The notes under the pieces: generated by a model | Seen by the model: the letters and a program-made list of their open reading frames with translations, nothing else | Told to the model about the DNA's origin: nothing | The model's database searches: none | Assembly: GCF_030064675.1 (NCBI RefSeq) | Contig: NZ_CP116413.1 | Location: forward strand, 7,407,501 to 7,471,500 | Direction: 5' to 3' | DNA from: Crossiella sp. CA-258035 | GTDB lineage: Bacteria; Actinomycetota; Actinomycetes; Mycobacteriales; Pseudonocardiaceae | DNA: 64,000 bases | Part shown: piece after piece, positions 49,501 to 57,871 of the stretch | Layout of the letters: each line of letters begins with the position of its first letter | How positions within the stretch are numbered: position 1 is the stretch's first letter | Program-made: the position numbers and the translations under genes

Positions 49501-50538
49501 GCCGACGTTGTCGGTGGCCGCGGTCCAGGTCAGCCGGATCTGGTCCACGCCGGGCTGGGTGTAGGCGAGCTCGCCGGGGGCGGTGGGCGCCTGGGTGTCG
49601 CCGGTGGTCGGGCCGTAGATCTCCAGCTCGGCCAGTTGGGCCGCGGGCCAGCCGGTGTTCGCGGTGAACTCCAGCCGGAGGTGCCGGGTGGTGGCCGCGG
49701 CGTTGAGGGTGAGCGTCACCGTGTTCTGCGCCTGCGGGCTGAAGGTGTGCGCCGAGGAGGCCAGCAGGTCGGTGAAGGCGGTGCCGTTGTCGCTGCCGCG
49801 CACGGTGAAGGTCTGGCCGCGCGGCTCCCAGTTCGGCGGCAGCTTGAGCACCAGCCGGTTGACCGCGACCGAGGCGCCGAGGTCGGCCTGGAGCCACTGC
49901 GGGAAGGCGTTGTTCGCGCTTTCCCAGTAGCTGTCCTGGTTCCCGTCGCCCACGTTGGCCGCGCCGTGGTCCTGGTGCTGGCTGCTCGCGGTGAAGGTGG
50001 CCGCGGCGGCCAGGTCGACGGTGGACGGGGTGGCCCGCCGGACCTGGAGCTCGGCCAGTTGTGCGGCCCGGTCGCCGGAGTTGGCGCTGACCTCGACCCG
50101 CAGGTGGCGGGTGGTGGTCGCGGGCAGGTCGAGGGTGACCGTGTTGCCGGTGGCCGGGTCGAAGGTGTGCGCGCGGGGAGTGACCAGCGTGTCGAAGCCG
50201 ACGCCGTCCCTGCTGCCCTGAACGGCGAACGTCTGGGCGCGTTTCGCCCACCGCGGGGGCAGTTTCAGCGTGACCTGGTCGATGGTCTGCTCGCCGCCGA
50301 GGTCGACCTGGGCCCACTGCGGGAGCGCGTCACCCGCGCTCTGCCAGTAGGTGCCCTGGTCGCCGTCGGTGAGGGCACGGGCGGTGTGCGCGGCTTCGGC
50401 GCTGCTGGCCGCGGCCGGCTGCCGGATCGCCACATCCGGTGCGGGGGCGGCGGTGGCGACAACGGGTCCACCCATGCTGAGCAGGGAGAACGCGACCAAC
50501 AGGGCGATGGGTCGGAACAGTGAGCGCTGCACTCTCAT
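46534..50538 (-). CDS. Secreted multidomain GH87-type alpha-1,3-glucanase (mycodextranase-like)
   Basis: A 1334-residue exoenzyme. Approximate order: signal peptide (1-31); discoidin/F5-8C domain (35-170); a second (172-315); fibronectin III (322-405, DNVGVTGYDIYANN); a third discoidin domain (410-548); two CARDB-like domains (552-780); a CBM6-like EAED region (790-960); and a right-handed beta-helix (975-1334). In the helix FADAINMTNG and SGDDSFALFS give Asp1096, Asp1119 and Asp1120. That spacing matches the three catalytic aspartates I recall for GH87 alpha-1,3-glucanases. It should cut alpha-1,3-linked glucan of fungal walls or dental-type polymers. ATG 50538 with AGAGGA. It is monocistronic, ending in a terminator. 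Confidence 0.85.
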   Translation of the reverse strand: MRVQRSLFRPIALLVAFSLLSMGGPVVATAAPAPDVAIRQPAAASSAEAAHTARALTDGDQGTYWQSAGDALPQWAQVDLGGEQTIDQVTLKLPPRWAKRAQTFAVQGSRDGVGFDTLVTPRAHTFDPATGNTVTLDLPATTTRHLRVEVSANSGDRAAQLAELQVRRATPSTVDLAAAATFTASSQHQDHGAANVGDGNQDSYWESANNAFPQWLQADLGASVAVNRLVLKLPPNWEPRGQTFTVRGSDNGTAFTDLLASSAHTFSPQAQNTVTLTLNAAATTRHLRLEFTANTGWPAAQLAELEIYGPTTGDTQAPTAPGELAYTQPGVDQIRLTWTAATDNVGVTGYDIYANNTLRSRVAGNVLSHTDTQPVNATVSYHVRARDAAGNASPNSNTVTRTGPDNGTNLAQGKPITASSHVHNFVAANANDNNAQTYWEGGAGYPNTLTVSLGSNADVSSVVLKLDPSTAWGRRTQTLEVLGRDQGGGAFSQLAASAQHVFDPATGNTVTIAAKGRAADIQLRFTGNTGAPAGQVAEFQVLGTPAPNPNLTVTGSSWTPATPVETDPVRLSATVRNTGSAASTATGVNFYLGENRVGTAAVGGLAAGASTTVTADIGPRDAGSYPLTAKVDEDNAVVEQNETDNSHTNASQLTVNPVSSSDLVAASVSWTPNNPAPGAAVEFAVAIRNQGSIASATGAHGITLNVLDGNGTVVRTLTGAHHGVIAAGATTAPVNLGSWPSAAGRHSVRVVLAEDANELPVKRANNTSTQALFVGRGANMPYDLYEAEDAVTGGGAQVIGPNRTIGDLAGEASGRRAVTLNSTGSFVEFTTRAETNTLVTRFSIPDAPGGGGIDATLNVYVNGQPHKPITLTSRYAWLYGAEASPENSPGAGGPRHIYDEANLMFGSTIPKGSKIKLQKDGGNTSSYAIDFINTEQVAPMASPDPAKYAVPGGFGHQDVQNALDKVRMDTTGTLIGVYLPAGDYQTSSKFQVYGKAVRITGAGPWFTRFHAPAGQANTDVGFRAEGSASGSSFANFAYFGNYTSRIDGPGKVFDFQNVSDIVIDNIWNEHMVCLYWGANTDRITIKNSRIRNMFADAINMTNGSTDNHVVNNDSRASGDDSFALFSAIDAGGADIRNNVYENLTSTLTWRAAGVAVYGGYDNTFRNIYIADTLVYSGITISSLDFGYPMNGFGPGPTRFENISIVRAGGHFWGAQTFPGIWVFSASKVFRNIRVSDVDIIDPTYSGIMFQTKYRSPGQPENPITDTVFTNVSISGARKSADAFDAKSGFGLWANELPEPGQGPAVGSVTFNNLRLWNNHTDIRNTTSTFTINRN

Positions 50539-50773
50539 GGCGGTCCTCTGTTTCTCATCCCCGAGGCAGGGCAGCCAGGGAGGAGGTCATGCGCGACGTT
50601 GCGCAGGAAATAACGGGACTCTGTACGTAATTATCACTGTAATGTCAGGTTTTTGCGTAGCGAGAGGCAAGAGTTACAGACGCGCTACGGCCGCGTCAAC
50701 GGCTCGGCCGGCATTGGCTCTGGAACGAAACAGCACCACGCGAATGGAGCAGCGCTGGTGTACAACCGGCTTC

Positions 50774-51583
50774 ATGAGCCAGCAGGCCCCCACGTCCGAG
50801 CTGACCGGGTGGCGGCGGTCGCCGTTCACCGCGGCCGGGTCCACCTACGACTGCTACGAGAAGGGCAGCGGCCCCGGCGTGGTGGTGCTGCCGGAGATCC
50901 CCGGCATGACGCCCTCGGTGCTCGGCTTCTGCGACCACCTGGTGGACAACGGCTTCACCGTGCTGGTGGTCTCCGCCTTCGGCACTCCCGGCGCGCCGGA
51001 GAACCCGCTCACCGCCCTGCCGGTGGTGGCCAAGGCGTGCGTGTCCGCGGAGTTCCGGGCGTTCGCCCTGAACGCCAAGCGCCCGTTCACCGACTACCTG
51101 CGCGCGGTGGCCAGGGACCTGGCCGCGCGCACCCCCGGCCCCGGCGTCGGCGTGATCGGCATGTGCTTCACCGGCGGTTTCGCGCTGGCCGCCGCGGTCG
51201 ACGAGGTGGTGCTGGCCCCGGTCGCCAGCCAGCCCTCACTGCCGCTGCCGCTGGGCGCGCGACGGAAGGCGGATCCGGGGATGTCGGCGGAGGAGCTGTC
51301 CCGGATCGCGGCGCGCACGGTGGAGTCCGGGCTGTGCCTGATGGGGCTGCGGTTCAGCCGGGACGTGCTGGCCCCCGGCGAGCGGTTCCGGACGCTGACC
51401 GAGCGGTTGGGCGAGGCGTTCCGGGTGGTGGAGCTGGACTCGGGGCGGGGGAACGCGGAGGGGTACCAGTGGAACGCGCACTCGGTGCTGACCAGGGAGG
51501 TCCGGGAGGGGAACTCGGCGATGGCGGCGCGGGATGAGGTGATGGCGTTCCTCCGCGAGCGGCTGGGCGGCGGCGCTGGCTGA
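50774..51583 (+). CDS. Dienelactone hydrolase-family protein
   Basis: A 269-residue alpha/beta hydrolase. VVVLPEIPGMTP gives the active-site Glu region, Cys131 in GMCFTGG is the nucleophile of the dienelactone hydrolase type, and NAHSVLT near residue 240 supplies a candidate His. Substrate unknown; many homologs are not in catechol pathways. ATG 50774 lacks a Shine-Dalgarno, so translation may be leaderless; frames extending upstream run into the promoter region of the divergent glucanase. The 235 bases between these two genes are AT-richer (around 50620-50700) and must hold both promoters. Confidence 0.85.
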   Translation: MSQQAPTSELTGWRRSPFTAAGSTYDCYEKGSGPGVVVLPEIPGMTPSVLGFCDHLVDNGFTVLVVSAFGTPGAPENPLTALPVVAKACVSAEFRAFALNAKRPFTDYLRAVARDLAARTPGPGVGVIGMCFTGGFALAAAVDEVVLAPVASQPSLPLPLGARRKADPGMSAEELSRIAARTVESGLCLMGLRFSRDVLAPGERFRTLTERLGEAFRVVELDSGRGNAEGYQWNAHSVLTREVREGNSAMAARDEVMAFLRERLGGGAG

Positions 51584-51610
51584 CCAGCGCGGCGCGGCCG
51601 AGCCGCCTCG

Positions 51611-53149
51611 CTAGCTGACCAGCGGGGGTGCGCCGGGTGGGAGGTCCGGCAGCCCCTTCGGCGCGCCCCGCTCCAGCAGCCGCTGCACCGCGTCGGTGTC
51701 CAGGTGGTCGGCGACCAGGTCGCCCAGCAGGTCCAGCTGGGCGGCGCGGGCGGCGGCGAAGTCGGTGTCCGGGGCCGGGGTGAAGCCGGTGCGGCCCGCG
51801 CGCGTGGCCGCCCAGCGCAGGAAGTCGCGGCGGAACTCGTCGTTCTCGAACAGGCCGTGCCAGTGCGTGCCCGCGATCGACTCGTGCAGCACGCCCTCGC
51901 CGGTGCCGTCGGGCAACGTGATCAGCGGGGGCAGGGTGTCCGCGCGGCGGGACGGGTGGCCGTGGTGGATCTCGTAGCCGTGCACCGGGTGTGACAGCGC
52001 GCTGCCGGTGGGGCGGGCCAGGGTCTTCACCGGGTGGAAGTCGATGTCCAGGTCCAGCAGGGCCAGCCCGTCCACCGTGCCCGCCCTGGACTCGACCTCA
52101 TCGCGCAGGGTCCTGGCCAGCATCTGGTAGCCGCCGCAGATCCCGGTGACCGGCAGGCCCGCGCGGGCGTGCCGGTGGATGGCCTCGGCCAGGCCGGTGC
52201 GGCGCAGCCAGGCCAGGTCGGCGACGGTGGACTTCGAACCGGGGATCAGCACCAGGTCGGCGTCGGCCAGCCGGGAGGGCTCGGTGACAAAGCGGACCGA
52301 GACGCCGGGCTCACCGGCCAGCGCCTCCACGTCGGTGGCATTCGAGATCCGGGGCAGCCGGGGCACCACGACCCGCAGCCACTGCTCCCCCACCGGCGGC
52401 GCGGGCCGGCCCACCACCCCGTCGGCGGCGTAGGAGAGCGAGTCCTCGGCGTCCAGCCACAGCTCCTCGCGCCAGGGCAGCACGCCGTGCACCGGTCGGC
52501 CGGTCAGCGCGCGCAGCTGGCGCAGGCCCGGTTCCAGCAGCGTGGGATCACCCCGGAACTTGTTGATGACAAAGCCGCTGACCAGGGCCTGGTCCGCCGG
52601 GTCGAGCAGGGCCAGGGTGCCGAACAGGTGCGCGAACACGCCGCCGCGGTCGATGTCGCCGACCACCAGCACCGGCAGGTCCGCCGCGCGGGCCAGGCCC
52701 ATGTTGGCGATGTCGTTGGCGCGCAGGTTGATCTCGGTCGGCGAGCCCGCGCCCTCGCAGACCACCGCCTCGTACTCCGCGCGCAGGCCGTCCAGGGTGG
52801 CCAGCACGGTGGCGAAGAGCTCCTCCTTGCGGGCCCGGTAGGACAGCGCGCTGACCTCGCCGACCACCTTGCCCAGCAGCACCACCTGCGAGCTGCGGTC
52901 GCTGCCGGGCTTGAGCAGCACCGGGTTGAACCGCACCGAGGGTTCGAGTCCGGCCGCGGCGGCCTGCACCGCCTGCGCCCGGCCGATCTCGCCGCCGTCG
53001 AGGGTGACCACCGAGTTGTTGGACATGTTCTGCGCCTTGAACGGCGCCACCCGCACCCCGCGCCGGGCCAGCCACCGGCACAGCCCGGCGACCAGCACGC
53101 TCTTGCCCGCGTCCGAGGTGGTGCCCGCGATGAGCAGGCCCCCGCTCAC
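51611..53149 (-). CDS. cobQ: Cobyric acid synthase
   Basis: A 512-residue amidotransferase. The synthetase domain begins [21 protein letters not shown] (P-loop 9-17) with [11 protein letters not shown] and [10 protein letters not shown]; the glutaminase domain has Cys338 in GICGGYQML and a late [10 protein letters not shown] His. It amidates the b, d, e and g side chains of adenosylcobyrinic acid a,c-diamide. The GTG start overlaps the map stop in GTGA, so the two genes are translationally coupled. It is 34 kb from the main cobalamin block and has no riboswitch of its own. Confidence 0.95.
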   Translation of the reverse strand: MSGGLLIAGTTSDAGKSVLVAGLCRWLARRGVRVAPFKAQNMSNNSVVTLDGGEIGRAQAVQAAAAGLEPSVRFNPVLLKPGSDRSSQVVLLGKVVGEVSALSYRARKEELFATVLATLDGLRAEYEAVVCEGAGSPTEINLRANDIANMGLARAADLPVLVVGDIDRGGVFAHLFGTLALLDPADQALVSGFVINKFRGDPTLLEPGLRQLRALTGRPVHGVLPWREELWLDAEDSLSYAADGVVGRPAPPVGEQWLRVVVPRLPRISNATDVEALAGEPGVSVRFVTEPSRLADADLVLIPGSKSTVADLAWLRRTGLAEAIHRHARAGLPVTGICGGYQMLARTLRDEVESRAGTVDGLALLDLDIDFHPVKTLARPTGSALSHPVHGYEIHHGHPSRRADTLPPLITLPDGTGEGVLHESIAGTHWHGLFENDEFRRDFLRWAATRAGRTGFTPAPDTDFAAARAAQLDLLGDLVADHLDTDAVQRLLERGAPKGLPDLPPGAPPLVS

Positions 53150-54003
53150 GGCAGGGTGAGGATCTCTGCGCCGTCGGTGGTGACCAGCACGGTGTGCTCG
53201 AACTGGGCGGTGAACTTCTTGTCCTTGGTGGTCACCGTCCAGCCGTCGGCCCACATGTCGTAGTCGATGGTGCCCAGGGTGATCATCGGCTCGATGGTGA
53301 AGGTCATGCCGGGCTCCAGCACGGTGTCCATGCTCGGCTCGTCGTAGTGCAGCACGACCAGGCCGCTGTGGAAGGACCGGCCGATGCCGTGCCCGGTGAA
53401 GTCGCGCACCACGCCGTAGCCGAACCGCTTGGCGTAAGCCTCGATGACCCGCCCGATCACGTTGATCTGACGACCGGGCTTGACCGCCTTGATCGCCCTC
53501 GCGGTGGCCTCCCTGGTCCGCTCGACCAGCAGCTGCGCCTCCTCGGCGACGTGCCCGGCCAGGAAGGTGGCGTTGGTGTCGCCGTGCACGCCGCCGATGA
53601 ACGCGGTGACGTCGACATTGACGATGTCGCCGTCCTCGATCACCGTGCTGTCCGGGATGCCGTGGCAGATGACCTCGTTGAGCGAGGTGCAGCAGGATTT
53701 CGGGTAGTTCCGGTAGCCCAGCGTGGACGGGTAGGCCCCGTTGTCGCAGAGGAACTCGTGCACCACCGCGTCCACCTCGTCGGTGGTCGCGCCCGGCACG
53801 CACACCTTGCCCGCCTCGGCCAGCGCCTGGGCGGCCAGCCTGCCTGCCACCCGCATGGCCTCGATGATCTCCGGCGGCTGCACCCACGGATCGGTGTTGC
53901 GCTTGGGCGCCGGCTTGTCCACGTACTCGGGACGCTCGATGTGTGCGGGCACGGGTCGCCGCGGCGACTGCTGGCCGGGCTTGAGTGGGGCGCGGACGGG
54001 CAT
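53146..54003 (-). CDS. map: Type I methionine aminopeptidase
   Basis: A 285-residue metalloprotease. Metal ligands are visible as Asp in NVDVTAF, Asp in HGDTNATF, His in [10 protein letters not shown], Glu in FTIEPMI and Glu in FEHTVLV. It removes N-terminal methionine from nascent proteins. An N-terminal extension of about 40 residues containing PxxP motifs is typical of one of the two actinobacterial Map forms. ATG 54003 has GGTGGA upstream. The overlap with cobQ (4 bases) is unusual company for map and suggests that cobQ is expressed with a housekeeping gene. Confidence 0.94.
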   Translation of the reverse strand: MPVRAPLKPGQQSPRRPVPAHIERPEYVDKPAPKRNTDPWVQPPEIIEAMRVAGRLAAQALAEAGKVCVPGATTDEVDAVVHEFLCDNGAYPSTLGYRNYPKSCCTSLNEVICHGIPDSTVIEDGDIVNVDVTAFIGGVHGDTNATFLAGHVAEEAQLLVERTREATARAIKAVKPGRQINVIGRVIEAYAKRFGYGVVRDFTGHGIGRSFHSGLVVLHYDEPSMDTVLEPGMTFTIEPMITLGTIDYDMWADGWTVTTKDKKFTAQFEHTVLVTTDGAEILTLP

Positions 54004-54417
54004 GGGGTCCACCCTACGACGCCGGAAGTGGAGTGCGGATCGGGCAGGTGGTGAGGTGAGGCGAGGTCGGTCGGCCCGGCGAACCGGGTGAAGGCGGCAC
54101 CCTCCTGGACCGTCGGTCTGGACCGCCCGGTCGAGTCCGCGATCCCGCCAGTCGCCCCCTCTGACTTGCGGTACGGCGAGGTGCACTGGAAGTGAAGTTC
54201 GATCACCCTTTCCGGCGATCAGGAATTTCACACTGTGGATTGCACCATTCGGGTGGAACTCAGTTGATCTCGACAAGAAGATCATCCACTTGCCCACCGA
54301 CGTCAATATCACAACGGACCGGCACCTGAATGATGACGTTCTTCAAATTGAACGATGCGATGCTAGCCTGAGCTATCAATATTTCAGGAATCGCATTTAT
54401 GCGGAGAGGTCGACGCC
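54004..54417. other. Intergenic region of lower GC content before the lasso cluster
   Basis: These 414 bases change from about 70% GC near map to clearly AT-richer sequence from about 54180 on (for example TTCTTCAAATTGAACGATG). I see no tRNA, attachment site or inverted terminal repeat. A minus-strand frame at 54260-54451 reads through sequence ending in [20 protein letters not shown] but has no good ribosome-binding site. The regulator promoter probably lies in 54330-54400. Confidence 0.45.
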
Positions 54418-55617
54418 ATGGGCGACGCGCGCACACTCCTGGACCGTTCAACTCACGGTCACGGTTCCAACCTCAAAAGGCTGATCATCGAAATTATGAT
54501 CAAGTCTGATCGGCAGTCCCGTATCGCCCGGCGGACCGGCTTGTCGTCGGCGTCGGTTTCGACTGCGGTGCAGGAGTTGAGCGCGAACGGCGTGGTGGAG
54601 ACCGACAAGGGGGGCGACAGTTCGGGCAAATCCCGGAGCGGAAAAGTGCGGCTGCGGGAACTGCGCGGCGTCGCAATCGGGGTAGATCTGGGGTTCAACC
54701 ACGTCTCCGTGGTGGCCAGACCCGTGACCAGCTCGTTCGACCAGGTGATCCAGCGCAGGGAGACGCCCGGCATGAACCGGGGGTTGCGGCTGCTTCTGCC
54801 GGACGTGCTCAACCTGATCCAGGACGCCGTCGAGGAGACCGGCCAGAAGATGGCGGACGTGGTGGCGACGGGCCTGGCCGTACCGCGGATGGTCGAGCCG
54901 CGGACGGGGATGTTCACCACGCCGGTGCTCGCGCCGTGGCGAGCGGAGGACCGGCCCATACAGGAGCTCAGCGCGGCACTCGGGGTGCCCGTGGCCATGG
55001 ACAACGACGCGAATCTCGGCGCATTGACGGAACAGACGTACGGCTCTGACGAGGCTGTCGAACATGTCGCCTACGTGAAGGCGTCCACCGGCGTGGGGGT
55101 GGGCATCATGATCGGCTCGACGCTCCTGCGCGGCCAGCGCGGCATGGCTGGCGAACTCGGACATCTGACCATTGAGCCCGACGGAGATGTCTGCCTGTGT
55201 GGCGGGCGCGGTTGCCTGGACACCATCGTCGGCGCCGAGTCGCTCGTCGCCAAGGCCAAGCAGGCCCAACGGGGCAGCTCGCGGGAGGCCCCGTCCACTC
55301 TGGGCGCACTCGTGCACAGCGCGCAGGCCGGTGACGCCGTGTGTGGTCGCATCCTGAGCGACGCCGGCCGGACGCTCGGCTTCGCACTGGCCCAGCTGTG
55401 CAATCTCATCAATCCACGGCACATCATCATCGGCGGCGAACTCGCGGAGGCGGAGCACCTGGTGCTGGACACCTGCCGTCAAGAACTCAGGAGGTACGCG
55501 CTCGCGGGCACGGTCCACCAGGACGGTGATTTCAAGCTGCGCACCAGCGCGCTGAGCCCGTTCGCCGAGGCGCAGGGCGCTCTCATCCTCGGACTTCAGT
55601 CCAGGTCGTCGAAATGA
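54418..55617 (+). CDS. ROK-family transcriptional regulator, probable lasso-cluster regulator
   Basis: A 399-residue ROK protein with an N-terminal winged helix (about 20-62: SRIARRTGLSSASVSTAVQELSANGVVE), then the ROK fold: GVAIGVDLGFNHVSVV, the sugar-binding Asp region MDNDANLGAL, ExGH as GELGHL, and the zinc-binding CLCGGRGCLD. The helix-turn-helix marks it as an XylR/NagC-type regulator, not a sugar kinase; a sugar ligand is likely. ATG 54418 has GGAGAGG upstream. It precedes the lasso precursor by 222 bases in the same direction and shares the lower-GC composition, so it probably controls the cluster; this is inference. Confidence 0.87.
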   Translation: MGDARTLLDRSTHGHGSNLKRLIIEIMIKSDRQSRIARRTGLSSASVSTAVQELSANGVVETDKGGDSSGKSRSGKVRLRELRGVAIGVDLGFNHVSVVARPVTSSFDQVIQRRETPGMNRGLRLLLPDVLNLIQDAVEETGQKMADVVATGLAVPRMVEPRTGMFTTPVLAPWRAEDRPIQELSAALGVPVAMDNDANLGALTEQTYGSDEAVEHVAYVKASTGVGVGIMIGSTLLRGQRGMAGELGHLTIEPDGDVCLCGGRGCLDTIVGAESLVAKAKQAQRGSSREAPSTLGALVHSAQAGDAVCGRILSDAGRTLGFALAQLCNLINPRHIIIGGELAEAEHLVLDTCRQELRRYALAGTVHQDGDFKLRTSALSPFAEAQGALILGLQSRSSK

Positions 55618-55839
55618 ACGGTCTACCGCACGAAAATCGGTCCTGAGCGTTCATATCGAAAAATCGACCCCATTAATAAGATGACAAGTTATCAAGAGGT
55701 CGCCACACGATCGAAGTCACGAACCTGAGCATCTTCCGGTGGCGGGTGAACATTTTGATGCGATACACTCCACGCACGCTATCGCCGCACCAGTCGGCAC
55801 AGGACGCGTCTCCGCCGCCCGTCGACCGAAGGTATGATC

Positions 55840-56031
55840 ATGAAATTCTTCCGTCAAGCTCGCGAACGCTTGGAAAACCCCTCAGGTCATCCACCAGCAC
55901 ACTCTGCGGCACACGAAGTCGACGAGGAGGGCGAGTCGCCGCTGATAGTCGATCTCGGACATGTCCGACGTATAACTTTGGGTAGTTCGTCCAGCGGAAA
56001 CGCGGACGCGAACTCACAATACTACTGGTAA
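55840..56031 (+). CDS. Lasso peptide precursor
   Basis: A 63-residue peptide: 47-residue leader and predicted 16-residue core GSSSSGNADANSQYYW (bases 55981-56028). The leader ends PLIVDLGHVRRITL, which fits the lasso leader pattern P-x-(L/I)-x3-G-x5-T-x just before the core; Thr at position -2 is required by many leader peptidases. Gly1 and Asp9 would form a nine-residue macrolactam ring, leaving the seven-residue tail ANSQYYW, whose three C-terminal aromatics could lock the thread. The aromatic Tyr usual upstream of the Pro is absent (Gly there). ATG 55840 is preferred to 55834 because GAAGG is then 7 bases away. The cyclase and peptidase follow at once. Confidence 0.88.
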   Translation: MKFFRQARERLENPSGHPPAHSAAHEVDEEGESPLIVDLGHVRRITLGSSSSGNADANSQYYW

Positions 56032-56038
56032 TATATTC

Positions 56039-57871
56039 GTGACATTCGTGTCCACGGTCGGCCACACACCGTGCGTTGTGGGCTCTTTTCCTGCTCTCCA
56101 GGGCGGCGCCGTCGCGACCGCCCCGGCCAGCGCGACCCAGGTCTGGCCGGGCCTGCCCATCGCTGTCACCTGGGGTGAGTGGCGCCCCCGCGAATTCCGC
56201 ACGGTCGCTTGTCCCGAAGTGCAACTGCTGCTCATCGGCCAGTGTGCCGCTGGAGACGCCCAACTGCGCGCCGACCTCGCCACAGCACTGCGAAGGGATC
56301 GGCTGGAACTGGTCACCTGGTGGCCGGGCAGCTACCTCGCGATCGTGGCCACCGAGGAGAAACTCGTCGCTTTCGTCGATCTCGCGGGCCAATACCCGTT
56401 GTATTACCACCCAGGGGAGCGACTGACCTTCGGAACGAGCCCGGTGCCCACCGCGATGGCTTCGGGTGCAGGGCTCAAGACTGATCCGCTCGTCGCCGCC
56501 GCGGAGATCTTCTGTGGTGCGGTGCCGATGCTCACACATGGTCTGACACCGGTGCGTGGTCTTCGCAGACTTGAGGCCGGCGAAGCACTCCAAGTGACGG
56601 CCCGCGGAGCGGTCTCGCGGTGGACCCATGCGGATCTCGCCCCGGATCAGCGACTCTCGCTGGGGGAGGCTGCCGGAGCGTTGCGCGAGTCGCTGGAGAT
56701 CGCCGTGTCCACCCGGACCGCGATCGGGCACGTGAGCACTGACTTCAGCGGCGGGTTCGACTCCACCTCGATCGCCTTTCTCGCGGCTCGACACCTGTCA
56801 GCCCCGTTGACCGCTTTCGTCTACCACCATCCTGACGCGCCTGCAGACGACCTCGACCACGCCGTGCGCAACGCAGGCTTGAGCTCGAAGATCCAGCTTG
56901 AAATCGTTCCAGGAACGAGCGCCACCCTCCCGTACCGGAATCTCGGTGCGTCGCCCCCCACCGGGCTGCCTGACTTCGCGGCAGTCACGCACGAGCGAAA
57001 CCACCTCCGTCTGCGGCATGTCGCGGCCACGGGCGAGGGTGTGCACCTCGGCGGGGAGGGAGCGGACGCGCTTGTGGTCGCGCCGCCGGCTTACCTGGGC
57101 GACCTGGCCAGCGAGCGACGGATACGCCAACTGCTCGCGGATTCGGGCGCGTGGGCTCGACTGCGAAACGAATCCCCGGCTCACGTGCTGTCCCGAGCGA
57201 TCCAGTTGTCGAGAACGTCGAGGCGACGTGCACTGCACGCGTACGCCCGCCGGCTGCACCGCTTGGACACCCACTACCCGAGCTGGGTGGACGCGATCTC
57301 ATGGTGGCCTTCGCCGGGCCCGGAGTCCTCGTGGCTCACCATCGGCGCACGCCGCGCGCTGGTGGAACTCATGCATGATCACGCCGACCGCGTGCGCCAG
57401 ACCCCACAGGACGGCGGAGTCGCCGACTTCACCGCGCGGAATGACCTTCGCCGGTCTGGGGCAGTCCAACAACAACTGAGCGAAATGGCTCGCCCGTACT
57501 GTGTGTGGCCCCAGGCGCCGTTTCTGGACAATGACGTCGTCCGCGCCTGCACCGCATTGCTCGCGTCGAGACGGGCCTCTGGCACGGTGTTCAAGCCCCT
57601 GGTCCGCACGGCGTTGAACGAGGTGATTCCCGCCGCTGCGCTGGACCGCAGATCCAAGGGCAACTACCTGGGTGAGGACTACCGGGGCGCACGAATCGAA
57701 GCCGCTGGGCTGCGGAAGCGAGTCTCCGCATCTCCCCTGGCAGATATGGGACTGATCGAACCGAGTGCGGTCCGCTCGTCGATCGACCGAGCGGTTCTGG
57801 GGGCAGACACTCCCTTTCCGGCGTTGAATCGACTGATCGCCTATGACCTCTGGCTCAGGAGCATGGAGTGA
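56039..57871 (+). CDS. Lasso peptide macrolactam synthetase (C protein, AsnB-like cyclase)
   Basis: A 610-residue asparagine-synthetase homolog. The N-terminal half keeps a glutaminase-like fold (GQYPLYYHPGERLTFGTS) but has no Cys at position 2, so it does not use glutamine. The C-terminal ATP-pyrophosphatase domain has the PPi loop SGGFDSTS (237-244), GGEGADAL and RRSKGNYLGE. In lasso clusters this enzyme adenylates the ring Asp/Glu and closes it onto the core N-terminus. GTG 56039 is 7 bases after the precursor stop with no separate Shine-Dalgarno, consistent with coupling; GTG 56048 is an alternative. Its last codons overlap the peptidase start as GTGA. Confidence 0.92.
   Translation: MTFVSTVGHTPCVVGSFPALQGGAVATAPASATQVWPGLPIAVTWGEWRPREFRTVACPEVQLLLIGQCAAGDAQLRADLATALRRDRLELVTWWPGSYLAIVATEEKLVAFVDLAGQYPLYYHPGERLTFGTSPVPTAMASGAGLKTDPLVAAAEIFCGAVPMLTHGLTPVRGLRRLEAGEALQVTARGAVSRWTHADLAPDQRLSLGEAAGALRESLEIAVSTRTAIGHVSTDFSGGFDSTSIAFLAARHLSAPLTAFVYHHPDAPADDLDHAVRNAGLSSKIQLEIVPGTSATLPYRNLGASPPTGLPDFAAVTHERNHLRLRHVAATGEGVHLGGEGADALVVAPPAYLGDLASERRIRQLLADSGAWARLRNESPAHVLSRAIQLSRTSRRRALHAYARRLHRLDTHYPSWVDAISWWPSPGPESSWLTIGARRALVELMHDHADRVRQTPQDGGVADFTARNDLRRSGAVQQQLSEMARPYCVWPQAPFLDNDVVRACTALLASRRASGTVFKPLVRTALNEVIPAAALDRRSKGNYLGEDYRGARIEAAGLRKRVSASPLADMGLIEPSAVRSSIDRAVLGADTPFPALNRLIAYDLWLRSME

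Noticed and set aside
47941-50523. 860-codon plus-strand frame opposite the GH87 gene
   Set aside because: Val/Gly/Arg-rich shadow without domain or ribosome-binding site.
54260-54451. Minus-strand frame as a second RiPP precursor
   Set aside because: No leader motif, no suitable start with ribosome-binding site, and it is opposite to the cluster direction.
54418-55617. ROK protein as a sugar kinase
   Set aside because: The N-terminal helix-turn-helix shows that it is a regulator.
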